Shown here piece after piece: positions 16,355 to 24,784 of a stretch of DNA of 64,000 nt. The stretch's first letter is position 1. Every line of letters starts with the position of its first letter. The position numbers were made by a program, and so were the translations under genes. Under the pieces are notes generated by a model. The model was given only the letters and a program-made list of their open reading frames with translations. It made no database searches and was not told the origin of the DNA. The DNA comes from UBA4636 sp045534575 (GTDB lineage: Bacteria; Bacillota; Clostridia; Christensenellales; Borkfalkiaceae): assembly GCA_045534575.1 (NCBI GenBank), contig JAZSJZ010000001.1:1-64000 (forward strand). Reading direction: 5' to 3'.

Positions 16355-17557
16355 TTATTTTTCAATTATTTTAAGCCCAAGCGACGAAACATCTTGCCAA
16401 TAAGTTTTATAAGACTTTTCAACAGCCTCAGCCCCGTCAATTTCACCGCCATATAGCGAGCAAACAACAGATAGTGCCATTGCAATTCTATGGTCGTTAT
16501 GCGATGATAAAATTTCTTTAGGCTTAATTAAAGATACCTTTTCAACTTCAACGCTATCTTCAAAAACGCTAATCTTTGCGCCAAACTTTTCAAGTTCTAA
16601 TTTCATAGCGTTTGCCCTATCGCTCTCTTTAATTTTGAGCCGTTTCGTTCCCGTTATGGTTGCGCCGTTTAAAAGCGCGGCAACTGCTATTAAGATAGGG
16701 CCTAGGTCTGGGCAAGAAGAAATATCAATAGTAGCCCTTCCGCTTTTTAAAAGTTTATAAAATTCGATATATTTTTTATCGGCTTGAAGCGAATTTTCGT
16801 TCAAGTTTTCAACGCTAACTGTTGAACCAAATAGGTTAAACGCTTCTAAAAACGCAGATGAAGAATAATCTGCCTCAACCTCGAAAGCGTTTGGTTTTAA
16901 AACGCTAGGGCTAACGATAATTAAGTTTTCTCTAAATTCTGCCTTTCCGCCGAAATCGGTTATCGCCTTTAGCGTTAAATCGATATACGGCTTTGATTCA
17001 ATGGGCGGAACAATTTCTAGAACGCTTTCTTTATTTAAAAACACAAGCGCAAACAAAAGCCCCGTGATATATTGACTGCTAATATTGCCAAGCACCTTCA
17101 AATTGCAAGCCGAAAGTTTTCCTTTAATGGTTAGGCTATCTTTTTTAAGGTCAAACTTAAAGTCAAACTCATTGCAAATTTTTTGATACTCATCAAGCGG
17201 GCGTGAAAAAAGTTTTTCCGTGCCAACAAAAGTTATTTCCTTATCTAAACAAAGCGCAAGCGGAATTAAAAACCTTAGCGTGCTACCGCTTTCGTTGCAG
17301 AAAAGAACTGCTCCGTCTTTGGCGGAAGAAAAATCACCGCCGAAAACCTTAATCGTATCGCCAAAAGTTTCAATCTTTACGCCAAGCGCCGTTAGGCAGT
17401 TTATGGTAGCCAAAACGTCTTTAGAAAAAGAAACGCTCTTAATTTCAGTTTCGCCTTTAGTTAAACTTGCCAAAATTAGCATACGGTGCGCAACGCTTTT
17501 AGATGTGGGCGCGAAAATTCGACCATTTAGTTTTGATGGAAAAATTTCAACCTTCAT
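16355..17557 (-). CDS. aroA: 3-phosphoshikimate 1-carboxyvinyltransferase (EPSP synthase)
   Basis: 400 residues, slightly shorter than the usual 420-430. TSKSVAHRMLILA at the N-terminus, NESGSTLRFLIPLAL, SSQYITGLLFAL, RLKIKESDRANAM and SSHNDHRIAMAL are the EPSP synthase signatures. The enzyme joins shikimate 3-phosphate and phosphoenolpyruvate. The position before SGSTLR is Glu rather than the more common Gly/Ala (NESGST for NAGTALR-type proteins). It starts 22 nt after aroQ in the operon. Confidence 0.93.
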   Translation of the reverse strand: MKVEIFPSKLNGRIFAPTSKSVAHRMLILASLTKGETEIKSVSFSKDVLATINCLTALGVKIETFGDTIKVFGGDFSSAKDGAVLFCNESGSTLRFLIPLALCLDKEITFVGTEKLFSRPLDEYQKICNEFDFKFDLKKDSLTIKGKLSACNLKVLGNISSQYITGLLFALVFLNKESVLEIVPPIESKPYIDLTLKAITDFGGKAEFRENLIIVSPSVLKPNAFEVEADYSSSAFLEAFNLFGSTVSVENLNENSLQADKKYIEFYKLLKSGRATIDISSCPDLGPILIAVAALLNGATITGTKRLKIKESDRANAMKLELEKFGAKISVFEDSVEVEKVSLIKPKEILSSHNDHRIAMALSVVCSLYGGEIDGAEAVEKSYKTYWQDVSSLGLKIIEK

Positions 17558-17579
17558 AATTATACTTGTTCTTTATTCT

Positions 17580-18008
17580 TTACTTATTCATTAAAATATC
17601 AATGGCTTCGAGATAGCCTTTAACGCCCTTTCCAATAACGCTAGATACGCAATATTCACGAATAAAACTTATGCTTCTAAACGCTTCTCTTTCTTGAACG
17701 TTAGAAATATGCACTTCAACAGCCTTTATTTGCACGGCTTTTAACGCATCTAAAATAGCAATGCTCGTGTGCGTGAAAGCGCCCGGGTTTATAACGATTC
17801 CGTCAAACTTTTCAAAATAGGCTTGCTGAATTTTATCAACGATTGCGCCCTCGTAGTTTGATTGATAGCACTCAACCAAAACGCCTTTTTCGCTTGCGTA
17901 ATCGCTAATTAGTTTAACCAAATCGTTATAAGTTACAGCGCCGTAAATATCGGGTTCTCGAATACCTAGCATATTAAGATTAGGTCCGTTTATTACTAAA
18001 ATTTTCAT
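17580..18008 (-). CDS. aroQ: Type II 3-dehydroquinate dehydratase
   Basis: 142 residues from the ATG at 18008, which overlaps the aroEK stop codon as ATGA; the longer frame would start inside aroEK. MKILVINGPNLNMLGIREPDIYG, CYQSNYEGAIVDKI, GIVINPGAFTHTSIAI and VEVHISNVQERE are all diagnostic of the small dodecameric type II enzyme. It dehydrates 3-dehydroquinate to 3-dehydroshikimate. Confidence 0.95.
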   Translation of the reverse strand: MKILVINGPNLNMLGIREPDIYGAVTYNDLVKLISDYASEKGVLVECYQSNYEGAIVDKIQQAYFEKFDGIVINPGAFTHTSIAILDALKAVQIKAVEVHISNVQEREAFRSISFIREYCVSSVIGKGVKGYLEAIDILMNK

Positions 18009-19255
18009 TGTTTTAATTCCTTCAAAATTTCTTCGCAACAATCTTCTGCCGTTTTGTTGTTATCAATTTTCACGTCACAAGTCGCGCTATAGGTCGAATA
18101 ACGAGCATTATAGAGTTTTTCAACGTGCTGTTTATCGCTTGAGAGAGGTCTATCGCTGGAGGCAAAAAGTTTATCGAGCGGTCTATCAATAAAGAAGATT
18201 TTGCCGTTCCTTTTTAACGCCAAAACGTTCTCATCTTTTAACGGCGCGCCACCGCCCGTTGCAATAACAAGCCCTTGTTTTTTAGAAACTTCTTTGATAA
18301 CTTCCGTTTCAATTTCTCTAAAGCGTTTTTCGCCAAACTTTTCAAAAATTTCGCTAATTTGCATTTTAGAAAGTTTAACAATTTCTTGGTCAGTATCAAC
18401 AAATTCCCGCTCAAGCATTTTTGCCAAAAGTTTGCCAACCGTTGATTTCCCACTCGTTGGCATACCCGTTAGAACTACGTTTTGCTTTGAAAAATATATT
18501 TTTTGGTAAATTTCTTCAACGACGTTTTTATCAATTTCGCTACCCAAAAAATACTCGCTCGTTTTCACGGCTTGATAAACTAGCATATATAGCCCCGAAG
18601 CCGTTTTTGCACCTTTTTTGCTAGCAGATAGCGTCAAATTAGTGCAAAGCGGGTTGTAAATAACGTCAAAAACGCCTTCTAAGTTGTCAAAATTATCTAA
18701 ACTTATTGGGGTTGCATCAACGTCTGGAAAAGTTCCAAGTGGCGTTGTGTTTACGATAATTTGCGCGTTATTATATTTTGAAACAGCCTCGTCGTAAGTT
18801 ACGCTACCATCTTTTGCCGTTCTTGAAACTTTTAAAATGTGAGTTGCGCCTAAATCTTCTAAAACGGCTTTTGCGGTTTTACTAGTTGCGCCCGTTCCTA
18901 AAATTAGGCAAAGTTTATCTTTAACCAAAACCCCGCTCTTTTCTATGGTTGCCTTAAGCCCGTAATAATCGGTATTGTAACCAAAAAGTTTTCCGTTTCG
19001 ATTAACGACGGTATTCACCGCACCAATTTTTTTTGCGCTTGTATCAATCTCGTCGAGATATTTAATAACGTCCACCTTATAAGGAATAGTAACGTTTACG
19101 CCTAAAAATTCTTTTTTTTCAAAAAACTCACCTAGCATATCAGGCTCGAGTTCTATCAAAGAATAAGAATAACCACCTATCATTTCGTGAACGATTTTTG
19201 AAAAACTATAAGGCAAACGTCTGCCTATAAGCCCGCAATCTGCATATTTTTTCAT
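18005..19255 (-). CDS. aroEK: Fused shikimate dehydrogenase - shikimate kinase
   Basis: 416 residues with two enzymes in one chain. Residues about 1-250 are shikimate dehydrogenase: GLIGRRLPYSFSKIVHEM, VNVTIPYK with the catalytic Lys, NTDYYG, and the NADP motif LGTGATSKT. Residues about 258-416 are shikimate kinase: Walker A GMPTSGKSTVG, VDTDQEI, FGEKRFREIE and ATGGGAPL. It would carry out two steps that are consecutive in the pathway. No stop or frameshift separates the halves. It begins 1 nt after the aroC stop, with only a weak ribosome site (GAAG), so coupling with aroC is likely. Confidence 0.93.
   Translation of the reverse strand: MKKYADCGLIGRRLPYSFSKIVHEMIGGYSYSLIELEPDMLGEFFEKKEFLGVNVTIPYKVDVIKYLDEIDTSAKKIGAVNTVVNRNGKLFGYNTDYYGLKATIEKSGVLVKDKLCLILGTGATSKTAKAVLEDLGATHILKVSRTAKDGSVTYDEAVSKYNNAQIIVNTTPLGTFPDVDATPISLDNFDNLEGVFDVIYNPLCTNLTLSASKKGAKTASGLYMLVYQAVKTSEYFLGSEIDKNVVEEIYQKIYFSKQNVVLTGMPTSGKSTVGKLLAKMLEREFVDTDQEIVKLSKMQISEIFEKFGEKRFREIETEVIKEVSKKQGLVIATGGGAPLKDENVLALKRNGKIFFIDRPLDKLFASSDRPLSSDKQHVEKLYNARYSTYSATCDVKIDNNKTAEDCCEEILKELKQ
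19221..19240 (+). repeat. Possible CTATAA element, copy 9, in aroEK
   Basis: GCCTATAAGCCCGCAATC; here it encodes the conserved AroE GLIG motif, so a chance match cannot be excluded. Confidence 0.25.
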
Positions 19256-19256
19256 T

Positions 19257-20339
19257 TTACTTCAAAAAATTCACTCCGTTTTTCGTAGCCAAAATATCGG
19301 CAATCGCAATATAAGTCATAGCGTCAACAACAACTTTTGCTCTTTGAACAATGCAAGGGTCGTGCCTACCAGAAATCGTGTGCTTAATAGTTTTTCCTTC
19401 AACAAAATCAACGGTGGTTTGCTCGATAAAAATCGAAGGCGTTGGCTTGATAGCAGTCCTAAACAAAATAGGCATACCGTTAGTTATTCCGCCGTTAATT
19501 CCGCCGTTGTTATTAGATAAAGTTTTAACCTTTCCGTTTTCCATAACAAACGGATCGTTTGCCTCGCTTCCCTTATGACTAGCAAATGAAAAGCCTAAGC
19601 CAAACTCAACGCCCTTAACCGCAGGGATAGCAAACATCGCTTTAGAAATAACGTTCTCAACGCCGTCAAACCAAGGCTCGCCAAAACCAGCTTCAACGCC
19701 CGTTACAATCGTTTCCAAAATTCCGCCAACGCTATCGCCTTTAGTTGAAGCATCCTTTATGCACTCTTGCATTTTTTCGCCAGCCTCAGCATCAAGCGTT
19801 GCAAATTCTTGATTTTCTAAAAATTTGATATCATCTTCTAAACAATCAAAATCTCTATCTATAATGCCTGCAATATTTTTAATATGCGTAATAGTTTTAA
19901 TTCCCTTTTTTTCAAGCGCCGTTTTAAAAATTGCGCCAAGTGCAACTAAAGGCGCTGTGAGCCTTCCGCTAAAATGTCCACCACCACGATAATCTTCAAA
20001 ACCGCCATACTTCACGCTTGCAACGTAGTCGGCATGAGAGGGTCTTGCAACGCCGTATTCATAAGCCTTGCTGTTTACGTTCTCGTTAGGAATAATGATG
20101 CATAAGGGAGAGCCCGTAGTTTTTCCGTTAAACACACCGCTCACAATTTGAAACTCGTCCTTTTCAATTCGCTTTGTTGATAGCGTGCCGTTTGGTCTTC
20201 TTTTCGAAAGCATGTTTTCAATTTGACTGTTATCAACCTCAATCCCTGCTGGAATTCCGTCGCAAACTACGCCAATCATCTTTCCGTGGCTTTCGCCAAA
20301 TAGCGTTACTATTATGCTGTTTCCAAAACTGTTTTTCAT
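19257..20339 (-). CDS. aroC: Chorismate synthase
   Basis: 360 residues, typical. GESHGKMIGVVCDGIPAG at the N-terminus, RPSHADYVASVKYGGFEDYRGGGHFSGRLTAP, NNNGGINGGITNGMPI and SGRHDPCIVQRA are the standard chorismate synthase signatures with the FMN-binding and catalytic histidines. It converts EPSP to chorismate. Starts 12 nt after aroB. Confidence 0.96.
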   Translation of the reverse strand: MKNSFGNSIIVTLFGESHGKMIGVVCDGIPAGIEVDNSQIENMLSKRRPNGTLSTKRIEKDEFQIVSGVFNGKTTGSPLCIIIPNENVNSKAYEYGVARPSHADYVASVKYGGFEDYRGGGHFSGRLTAPLVALGAIFKTALEKKGIKTITHIKNIAGIIDRDFDCLEDDIKFLENQEFATLDAEAGEKMQECIKDASTKGDSVGGILETIVTGVEAGFGEPWFDGVENVISKAMFAIPAVKGVEFGLGFSFASHKGSEANDPFVMENGKVKTLSNNNGGINGGITNGMPILFRTAIKPTPSIFIEQTTVDFVEGKTIKHTISGRHDPCIVQRAKVVVDAMTYIAIADILATKNGVNFLK

Positions 20340-20351
20340 ATAAAAACCCCT

Positions 20352-21350
20352 CTATACGTTCATTAAACGCTCTTTTAAGAATTCTTCGTCAACTTCTTTG
20401 AACTCAAAACTTCCAACCTCGTTGGCAAAAACAGCCGAGATTTTTTTGCCGTTAGACTTTTTATCGTGCGAAGCTTTTTCTAAAACCTTTTGCTTATCTA
20501 TTTCAATTTTTGAACTTATGCCTAACTTATCTAAAACCTTTTCTAGCCTTTTTTTAACTGAGTTTGAACACATATAAGTCATACCAACGGCAACTGCTTC
20601 GCCGTGATAAATATCATCCGCCGTTGTTTCAATTCCGTGCCCTAAAGTGTGCCCAAAATTTAAGACTTTTCTTAAATCTTTTTCCTTTTCGTCTTTTTCA
20701 ACAACGTCTTTCTTAATTAAAATAGCCCTAGTTATAATGTTTTCAAGGTTTTCAAAAACGTCGTTTTCTTCGATAAACTCAAACAATTCTTTATCGCAAG
20801 TGAGAGCCATTTTAACCGCTTCAACAAGCCCGTTCGAAATTTGCCGTTTTGGCAAAGTTTCTAAAAGTTCTGTATCGATTAAAACCTTTTTTGGCTGATA
20901 AAACGCACCAACGATATTTTTAACGCCGTCAAGGTTTATTGCCGTCTTTCCGCCGATTGACGAATCAACCTGCGATAAAACGGTGGTTGGAATATTATAA
21001 AAATCAACGCCACGCATAAAAGAGGAGGCAACAAAGCCCGCTAAATCTCCACAAACCCCACCGCCAACCGCAACAACGGCATCGCCTCTAGTGAAGGAAT
21101 TTTTTAGCATAATTTTTAAAAGTTTTTCGTAGTTTTCAAAAGATTTCGCCTCTTCACCTTGGCAAATTGTTGCGATAACGGGCTTATAGGCTAACTTTTC
21201 TAAAGTTTTAGCATAAACGCTTGGGACTCCTTCGTCTGTTACAATTAAAACTTTTCTGTTTAAATTTAGGTGCTTATCGGCGTTTTTTAGCGCGCCCCTT
21301 TCAACAATTATATCGTAAGAATTTTCTTTTAAGTTTAAAGAGATTTTCAT
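20352..21350 (-). CDS. aroB: 3-dehydroquinate synthase
   Basis: 332 residues. QGEEAKSFENYEKLL, VAVGGGVCGDLAGFVASSFMRGVDFYNIPTT, DSSIGGKTAIN, and the zinc ligands in LNFGHTLGHGIE and YHGEAVAVGM define AroB. It makes 3-dehydroquinate from DAHP using NAD and a divalent metal. It lies 2 nt after pheA. A dispersed element is embedded in frame near residue 55, before the QGEE motif. Confidence 0.95.
   Translation of the reverse strand: MKISLNLKENSYDIIVERGALKNADKHLNLNRKVLIVTDEGVPSVYAKTLEKLAYKPVIATICQGEEAKSFENYEKLLKIMLKNSFTRGDAVVAVGGGVCGDLAGFVASSFMRGVDFYNIPTTVLSQVDSSIGGKTAINLDGVKNIVGAFYQPKKVLIDTELLETLPKRQISNGLVEAVKMALTCDKELFEFIEENDVFENLENIITRAILIKKDVVEKDEKEKDLRKVLNFGHTLGHGIETTADDIYHGEAVAVGMTYMCSNSVKKRLEKVLDKLGISSKIEIDKQKVLEKASHDKKSNGKKISAVFANEVGSFEFKEVDEEFLKERLMNV
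21174..21199 (-). repeat. Dispersed CTATAA element, copy 10, inside aroB
   Basis: AAAAGTTAGC-CTATAA-GCCCG-TTATC, translated as KLAYKPVIA in a poorly conserved segment of AroB. Confidence 0.6.
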
Positions 21351-21352
21351 AT

Positions 21353-22450
21353 TTAGCCTCTTAAATTTTCTTCAACGCCAAACGTCCCCACGATTTTAAG
21401 CATTTGGCAGTGTTTTTTTAACTCGTCAAGCATTTCTTTTGCTTTTTTCGAGTTCAAATCGCCCTCGGCTTCAATATAGAAATAATATTGCCAGTCGAGC
21501 GTTTTCATAGGTCTTGATTTTAGCGATTTCATATTAAAGCCCTTCTCACCTATAACGTTTATCGCCTTAGCGAGCGCGCCAGCCTCGTTTTTTACTGAGA
21601 ACATTAGAAGGAATTTATCGCTACCCTCTTGTGTTTTTTCGTTTTTCACCTTAGAGAAAACTGCAAACCTAGTTGCGTTTGTTGCGCTTTCGTTAATATC
21701 TTTTTCGATAACTTCTAAGCCGTAAAGTTGAGCCGTTTCAACGCTTGCAATCGCGCCGACCGACTTATCGTTAAGGCTTGCAACGTTTTGACCTGCAACT
21801 GCGGTGTTTGTTGCTTTAACTTCTTCAAAGCCGTGCTTCTTTATAAACTCAGCGCATTGCGACAATGCTTGCGGATGACTAACAACCTTTTTAATATCGC
21901 TAAGTTTTGCGCCCTTAACGCCGAGAAGGTTTTGCGAAATTGGTAAAACGTAAACGCCGTTTACATATAGCGAGCCGTTAAACATTAAATCAAGCACCTG
22001 CCCCACTTCGCCCGCGTAACTATTTTCAATAGGCAAAACGCAATAATCGCACTCGCCGTTTTCAACAGCCTCGTAGGTTTTTTGAAAGTCTTGATACGAA
22101 ACAGCCTCGCCGTCAGGGAAGATTTTCCTTGTTGCGATGTTAGCAAAAGCGCCTTCCACTCCGCTATAAGCAATCTTCGCGCCTTCTAAAAGCCTATGCT
22201 GATAGTTTTTAGAAACGTCCATAATGGACTGCATTACCGAAACAAAATACGCCTTATATTCATCGTTTAAGATAAAATCTGCGCATTTTTGCAAAACTTC
22301 AACCTCTCTTACGGCGTCGAAAACGGGAATCCCCCTTTCCTTTTTATATTCCGCAACGAGTTTAACAGCTTCAAGCCTTTGCTCAAAAAGTTTTGCCATT
22401 TTTTCGTTAATTTCGTTTATTTGGTTTCTTGCTTTGGTTAATTTATCCAT
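21353..22450 (-). CDS. pheA: Chorismate mutase - prephenate dehydratase (P-protein)
   Basis: 365 residues in three parts: an AroQ-class chorismate mutase (about 1-88, with RNQINEINEKMAKLFEQRLE and YKKERGIPVFD), prephenate dehydratase (about 92-270, with GVEGAFANIA, PIENSYAGEV and the catalytic NATRF), and a C-terminal ACT domain (about 280-360, AGALAKAINVI and LKSRP) that senses phenylalanine in relatives. It carries chorismate through prephenate to phenylpyruvate. It is the first structural gene after the leader and attenuator. Confidence 0.95.
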   Translation of the reverse strand: MDKLTKARNQINEINEKMAKLFEQRLEAVKLVAEYKKERGIPVFDAVREVEVLQKCADFILNDEYKAYFVSVMQSIMDVSKNYQHRLLEGAKIAYSGVEGAFANIATRKIFPDGEAVSYQDFQKTYEAVENGECDYCVLPIENSYAGEVGQVLDLMFNGSLYVNGVYVLPISQNLLGVKGAKLSDIKKVVSHPQALSQCAEFIKKHGFEEVKATNTAVAGQNVASLNDKSVGAIASVETAQLYGLEVIEKDINESATNATRFAVFSKVKNEKTQEGSDKFLLMFSVKNEAGALAKAINVIGEKGFNMKSLKSRPMKTLDWQYYFYIEAEGDLNSKKAKEMLDELKKHCQMLKIVGTFGVEENLRG

Positions 22451-22470
22451 AAAAGCCTCAAAATTTTAAT

Positions 22471-22507
22471 AAAATAAAAAGCGGTATTGCTTAAAAAACA
22501 AACCGCC
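22471..22507 (-). terminator. Attenuator terminator upstream of pheA
   Basis: On the minus strand GGCGGTTTG pairs with CAA-T-ACCGCT (one bulged U) and is followed by TTTTTATTTT. It lies 40 nt after the stop of the leader peptide and just before pheA, where an attenuator belongs. Confidence 0.75.
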
Positions 22508-22546
22508 AAAAATCAAAAATTAAATTGCAATCTATTCTTTAAACAA

Positions 22547-22636
22547 TTATTTTTTTGCACAAAAACTAAAGCCCGCAAAATAATAGCGAACGAAAGAATA
22601 GAAATAAAAGTTGTGAGAAGAAACTAAATTTTTCAT
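22547..22636 (-). CDS. Phe/Tyr-rich leader peptide of the aromatic operon
   Basis: A 29-codon frame starting with ATG at 22636, with AGAGGTGG 5 nt upstream, and ending TAA at 22547. It contains the run NFYFYSFVRYYFAGFSF: six Phe and four Tyr in the peptide. It sits between a consensus promoter and an intrinsic terminator before pheA. In classical attenuation, stalling at Phe or Tyr codons when charged tRNA is scarce favours an antiterminator. No clear antiterminator was resolved by eye. The peptide has no other evident function. Confidence 0.85.
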   Translation of the reverse strand: MKNLVSSHNFYFYSFVRYYFAGFSFCAKK

Positions 22637-22660
22637 TTAAACCACCTCTAACTTTTTTTC

Positions 22661-22689
22661 ATTATAGCACAGCAAAATTCACTTGTCAA
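22661..22689 (-). promoter_or_regulatory. Promoter of the aromatic amino acid operon
   Basis: Exact TTGACA (22684-22689) and TATAAT (22661-22666) with a 17-bp spacer, 25 nt upstream of the leader peptide start. Confidence 0.92.
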
Positions 22690-22706
22690 CGCTAGAAAAA
22701 AATTTT

Positions 22707-24614
22707 TTAATATTTTTTGCAAGTTTTTTTAGGCGGTTTAAAGTTAGCATTTTGCCCGTTTTTGTTAGGTTTCTTGAGTCTTTTTGCCGTTTTTGGTTGA
22801 GGTTTTGCAAAGTCTTGAGGAAAATCAACAAGACAGTCTTTGCCCTTGCCTATTAAATCACGACGCCCAGCCTTTAATAAAATTTGACAAACTTCCCTTT
22901 GGTTTTCCTTTTTGAAAAACTGCAAAAGAACTCTTTGCTCACGCTTTTCCTTTGCCGTTTTAGCAACGAAAACAGGCTTTAAATCTAGAGGGTTTAAGCC
23001 CGTGTAATACATAGCCGTTGCGAGCGTTCCCGGCGTTGGGTAAAAATCTTGAACTTGCTCGGGGTGAAGATTTTCCCTTTTTAAAAACAGCGCAAGTTCA
23101 ATAGCGTCTTTTACCCCGCTTCCCGGGTGCGACGACATTAAATACGGCACTAAATATTGCTTTAGCCCTGCCTTTTTTGTAAGTTCGTAAAACTTATCTT
23201 TAAACTTTAAATAAACGTCAAAATTAGGCTTGCCCATAAAAGATAAAACTTGGTTAGAGCAATGCTCTGGCGCAACCTTTAACTGACCGCTAACGTGATG
23301 TTCAACAAGTTCTTTGAAAAACTCTAAAGACTTATCTAGCATCATATAGTCAAAGCGGATACCCGAGCGAACGAACACTTTTTTAACGCCTTTAATCGAC
23401 CTTATCTCACGCAAAATATCTAAATATTCATCGTGCGAAACGTCAAGATTTGGGCATGGCGTGGGCGCTAAACACTTCCTTTCTGCGCACAGCCCCAAAG
23501 TTTTTTGTTTTTGGCAAGATAGATGCCTAAAGTTAGCAGTAGGTCCGCCAACGTCGTGAATATAGCCTTTAAAATCGGGCATAGCAACGAGTTTTTTGGC
23601 TTCTTTCAAGATTGATTCCTTGCCTCTAACTGCAATCATCCTGCCTTGATGATAAGCAATCGAACAGAAATTGCACGCACCGAAACAGCCCCTAACGTGC
23701 GTTATAGAAAACTTAACCTCTTCGATTGCAGGCACTCCGCCAAATTCTTCGTATGAAGGGTGATAGTTTCTCTCGTAAGGCAAATCGTAAATTCTATCGA
23801 GTTCTTCGGTGGTAAGCATTTTGCTAGGTGGATTTTGAACTAAAATTTTATCGCCGTGGCGTTGAATAACGGTTTTCCCACGAACAGCGTCAGCCTCTTT
23901 ATGCTGAATTTTTGCCGAAATTGCATACTGCTTTTTCCCGCTTTCGTCATTTTTTGAAACAAGTTCATAAGATGGGCATTCAGCGCATGAACGGAACACA
24001 TAATCGCTAGTTTTAACGAGATAGCAAGTGCCTAAAATATCGTTAAGCGCAGACTTATGCTCGCCCGCATTTAGCCTTTTTGCAATTTCCACCACTTGGT
24101 GCTCGCCCATGCCATACATTAAAATATCAGCCTCGGTATCGACCAAAACTGAGGGCATAACCTCATCTTTCCAATAATCGTAATGCGCAAAACGGCGAAG
24201 CGAAGCCTCTAAACCGCCGATAGCAATGAAGACGTCTTTGCCAAAAAGCCTACGAATAGTCTTTGAGTAAACGATAAGCGCGCGCTCTGGTCTTAATTTC
24301 GCCTTTCCGCCCGGCGAATAAGCATCTTCAGAGCGAGGCTTTTTTGCGCTAGTATAGGCGTTGACCATACAATCAAGGTTACCGCTATTAACCAAAAACC
24401 CGAGCCTTGGCTTGCCGAAAACCAAAAAGTCGCTATCTAATTGAGGCTGAGAAATTATGCACACCTTAAAACCCTCGTCCTCTAAAAGACGAGAAATAAT
24501 CGCCGTGCCAAAACTTGGATGGTCAACGTAAGCATCGCCTGTTACAAGCACGAAATCGGGGCAATCCCACCCACGATTTAACATATCTTGACGACTAATA
24601 GGTAAAAACGGCAT
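22707..24614 (-). CDS. YgiQ family radical SAM protein
   Basis: 635 residues. The N-terminal region (MPFLPISRQDMLNRGWDCPDFVLVTGDAYVDHPSFG) and the radical SAM cluster motif CFGACNFC (near residue 308), followed by YHQGR, are typical of the YgiQ/UPF0313 family. Further on, LKVAPEHCSNQVL and DFYPTPGT are also family hallmarks. The C-terminus is rich in Lys/Arg and Pro. The reaction of YgiQ is not established. It is a single gene with its own promoter and is not part of the aromatic operon, whose promoter lies just downstream. Confidence 0.92.
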   Translation of the reverse strand: MPFLPISRQDMLNRGWDCPDFVLVTGDAYVDHPSFGTAIISRLLEDEGFKVCIISQPQLDSDFLVFGKPRLGFLVNSGNLDCMVNAYTSAKKPRSEDAYSPGGKAKLRPERALIVYSKTIRRLFGKDVFIAIGGLEASLRRFAHYDYWKDEVMPSVLVDTEADILMYGMGEHQVVEIAKRLNAGEHKSALNDILGTCYLVKTSDYVFRSCAECPSYELVSKNDESGKKQYAISAKIQHKEADAVRGKTVIQRHGDKILVQNPPSKMLTTEELDRIYDLPYERNYHPSYEEFGGVPAIEEVKFSITHVRGCFGACNFCSIAYHQGRMIAVRGKESILKEAKKLVAMPDFKGYIHDVGGPTANFRHLSCQKQKTLGLCAERKCLAPTPCPNLDVSHDEYLDILREIRSIKGVKKVFVRSGIRFDYMMLDKSLEFFKELVEHHVSGQLKVAPEHCSNQVLSFMGKPNFDVYLKFKDKFYELTKKAGLKQYLVPYLMSSHPGSGVKDAIELALFLKRENLHPEQVQDFYPTPGTLATAMYYTGLNPLDLKPVFVAKTAKEKREQRVLLQFFKKENQREVCQILLKAGRRDLIGKGKDCLVDFPQDFAKPQPKTAKRLKKPNKNGQNANFKPPKKTCKKY

Positions 24615-24660
24615 AATAACTCCTCAATTTTTGTGTGTTAGATAAATTTTTGTTAAACAT

Positions 24661-24700
24661 ATTATAGCACGATTATAGCACGAAATGTTGAGTTTGTAAA
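24661..24700 (-). promoter_or_regulatory. ygiQ promoter with duplicated -10 region
   Basis: Minus-strand TTTACA (24695-24700), 17-bp spacer, TATAAT (24672-24677). The 11-mer CGTGCTATAAT is tandemly duplicated, giving a second TATAAT at 24661-24666. Confidence 0.75.
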
Positions 24701-24770
24701 ATCATAACCAAAAAGTTTAAGCCTTTAATAAAAATTAAACGGAAGGCTTTTCTTTTTTCTAATTAAGTTG

Positions 24771-24776
24771 TATAAT
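24771..24776 (+). promoter_or_regulatory. -10 box of the QueG-like gene
   Basis: TATAAT ends 8 nt before the only usable ATG, so the mRNA would start within 1-3 nt of the start codon. No convincing -35 hexamer was found at 17 bp. Confidence 0.5.
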
Positions 24777-24784
24777 AAAATGGT

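Noticed and set aside
22450..22690. T-box riboswitch upstream of pheA
   Set aside because: No T-box sequence or specifier loop is visible; the AGGTGG text is the ribosome site of the leader peptide.
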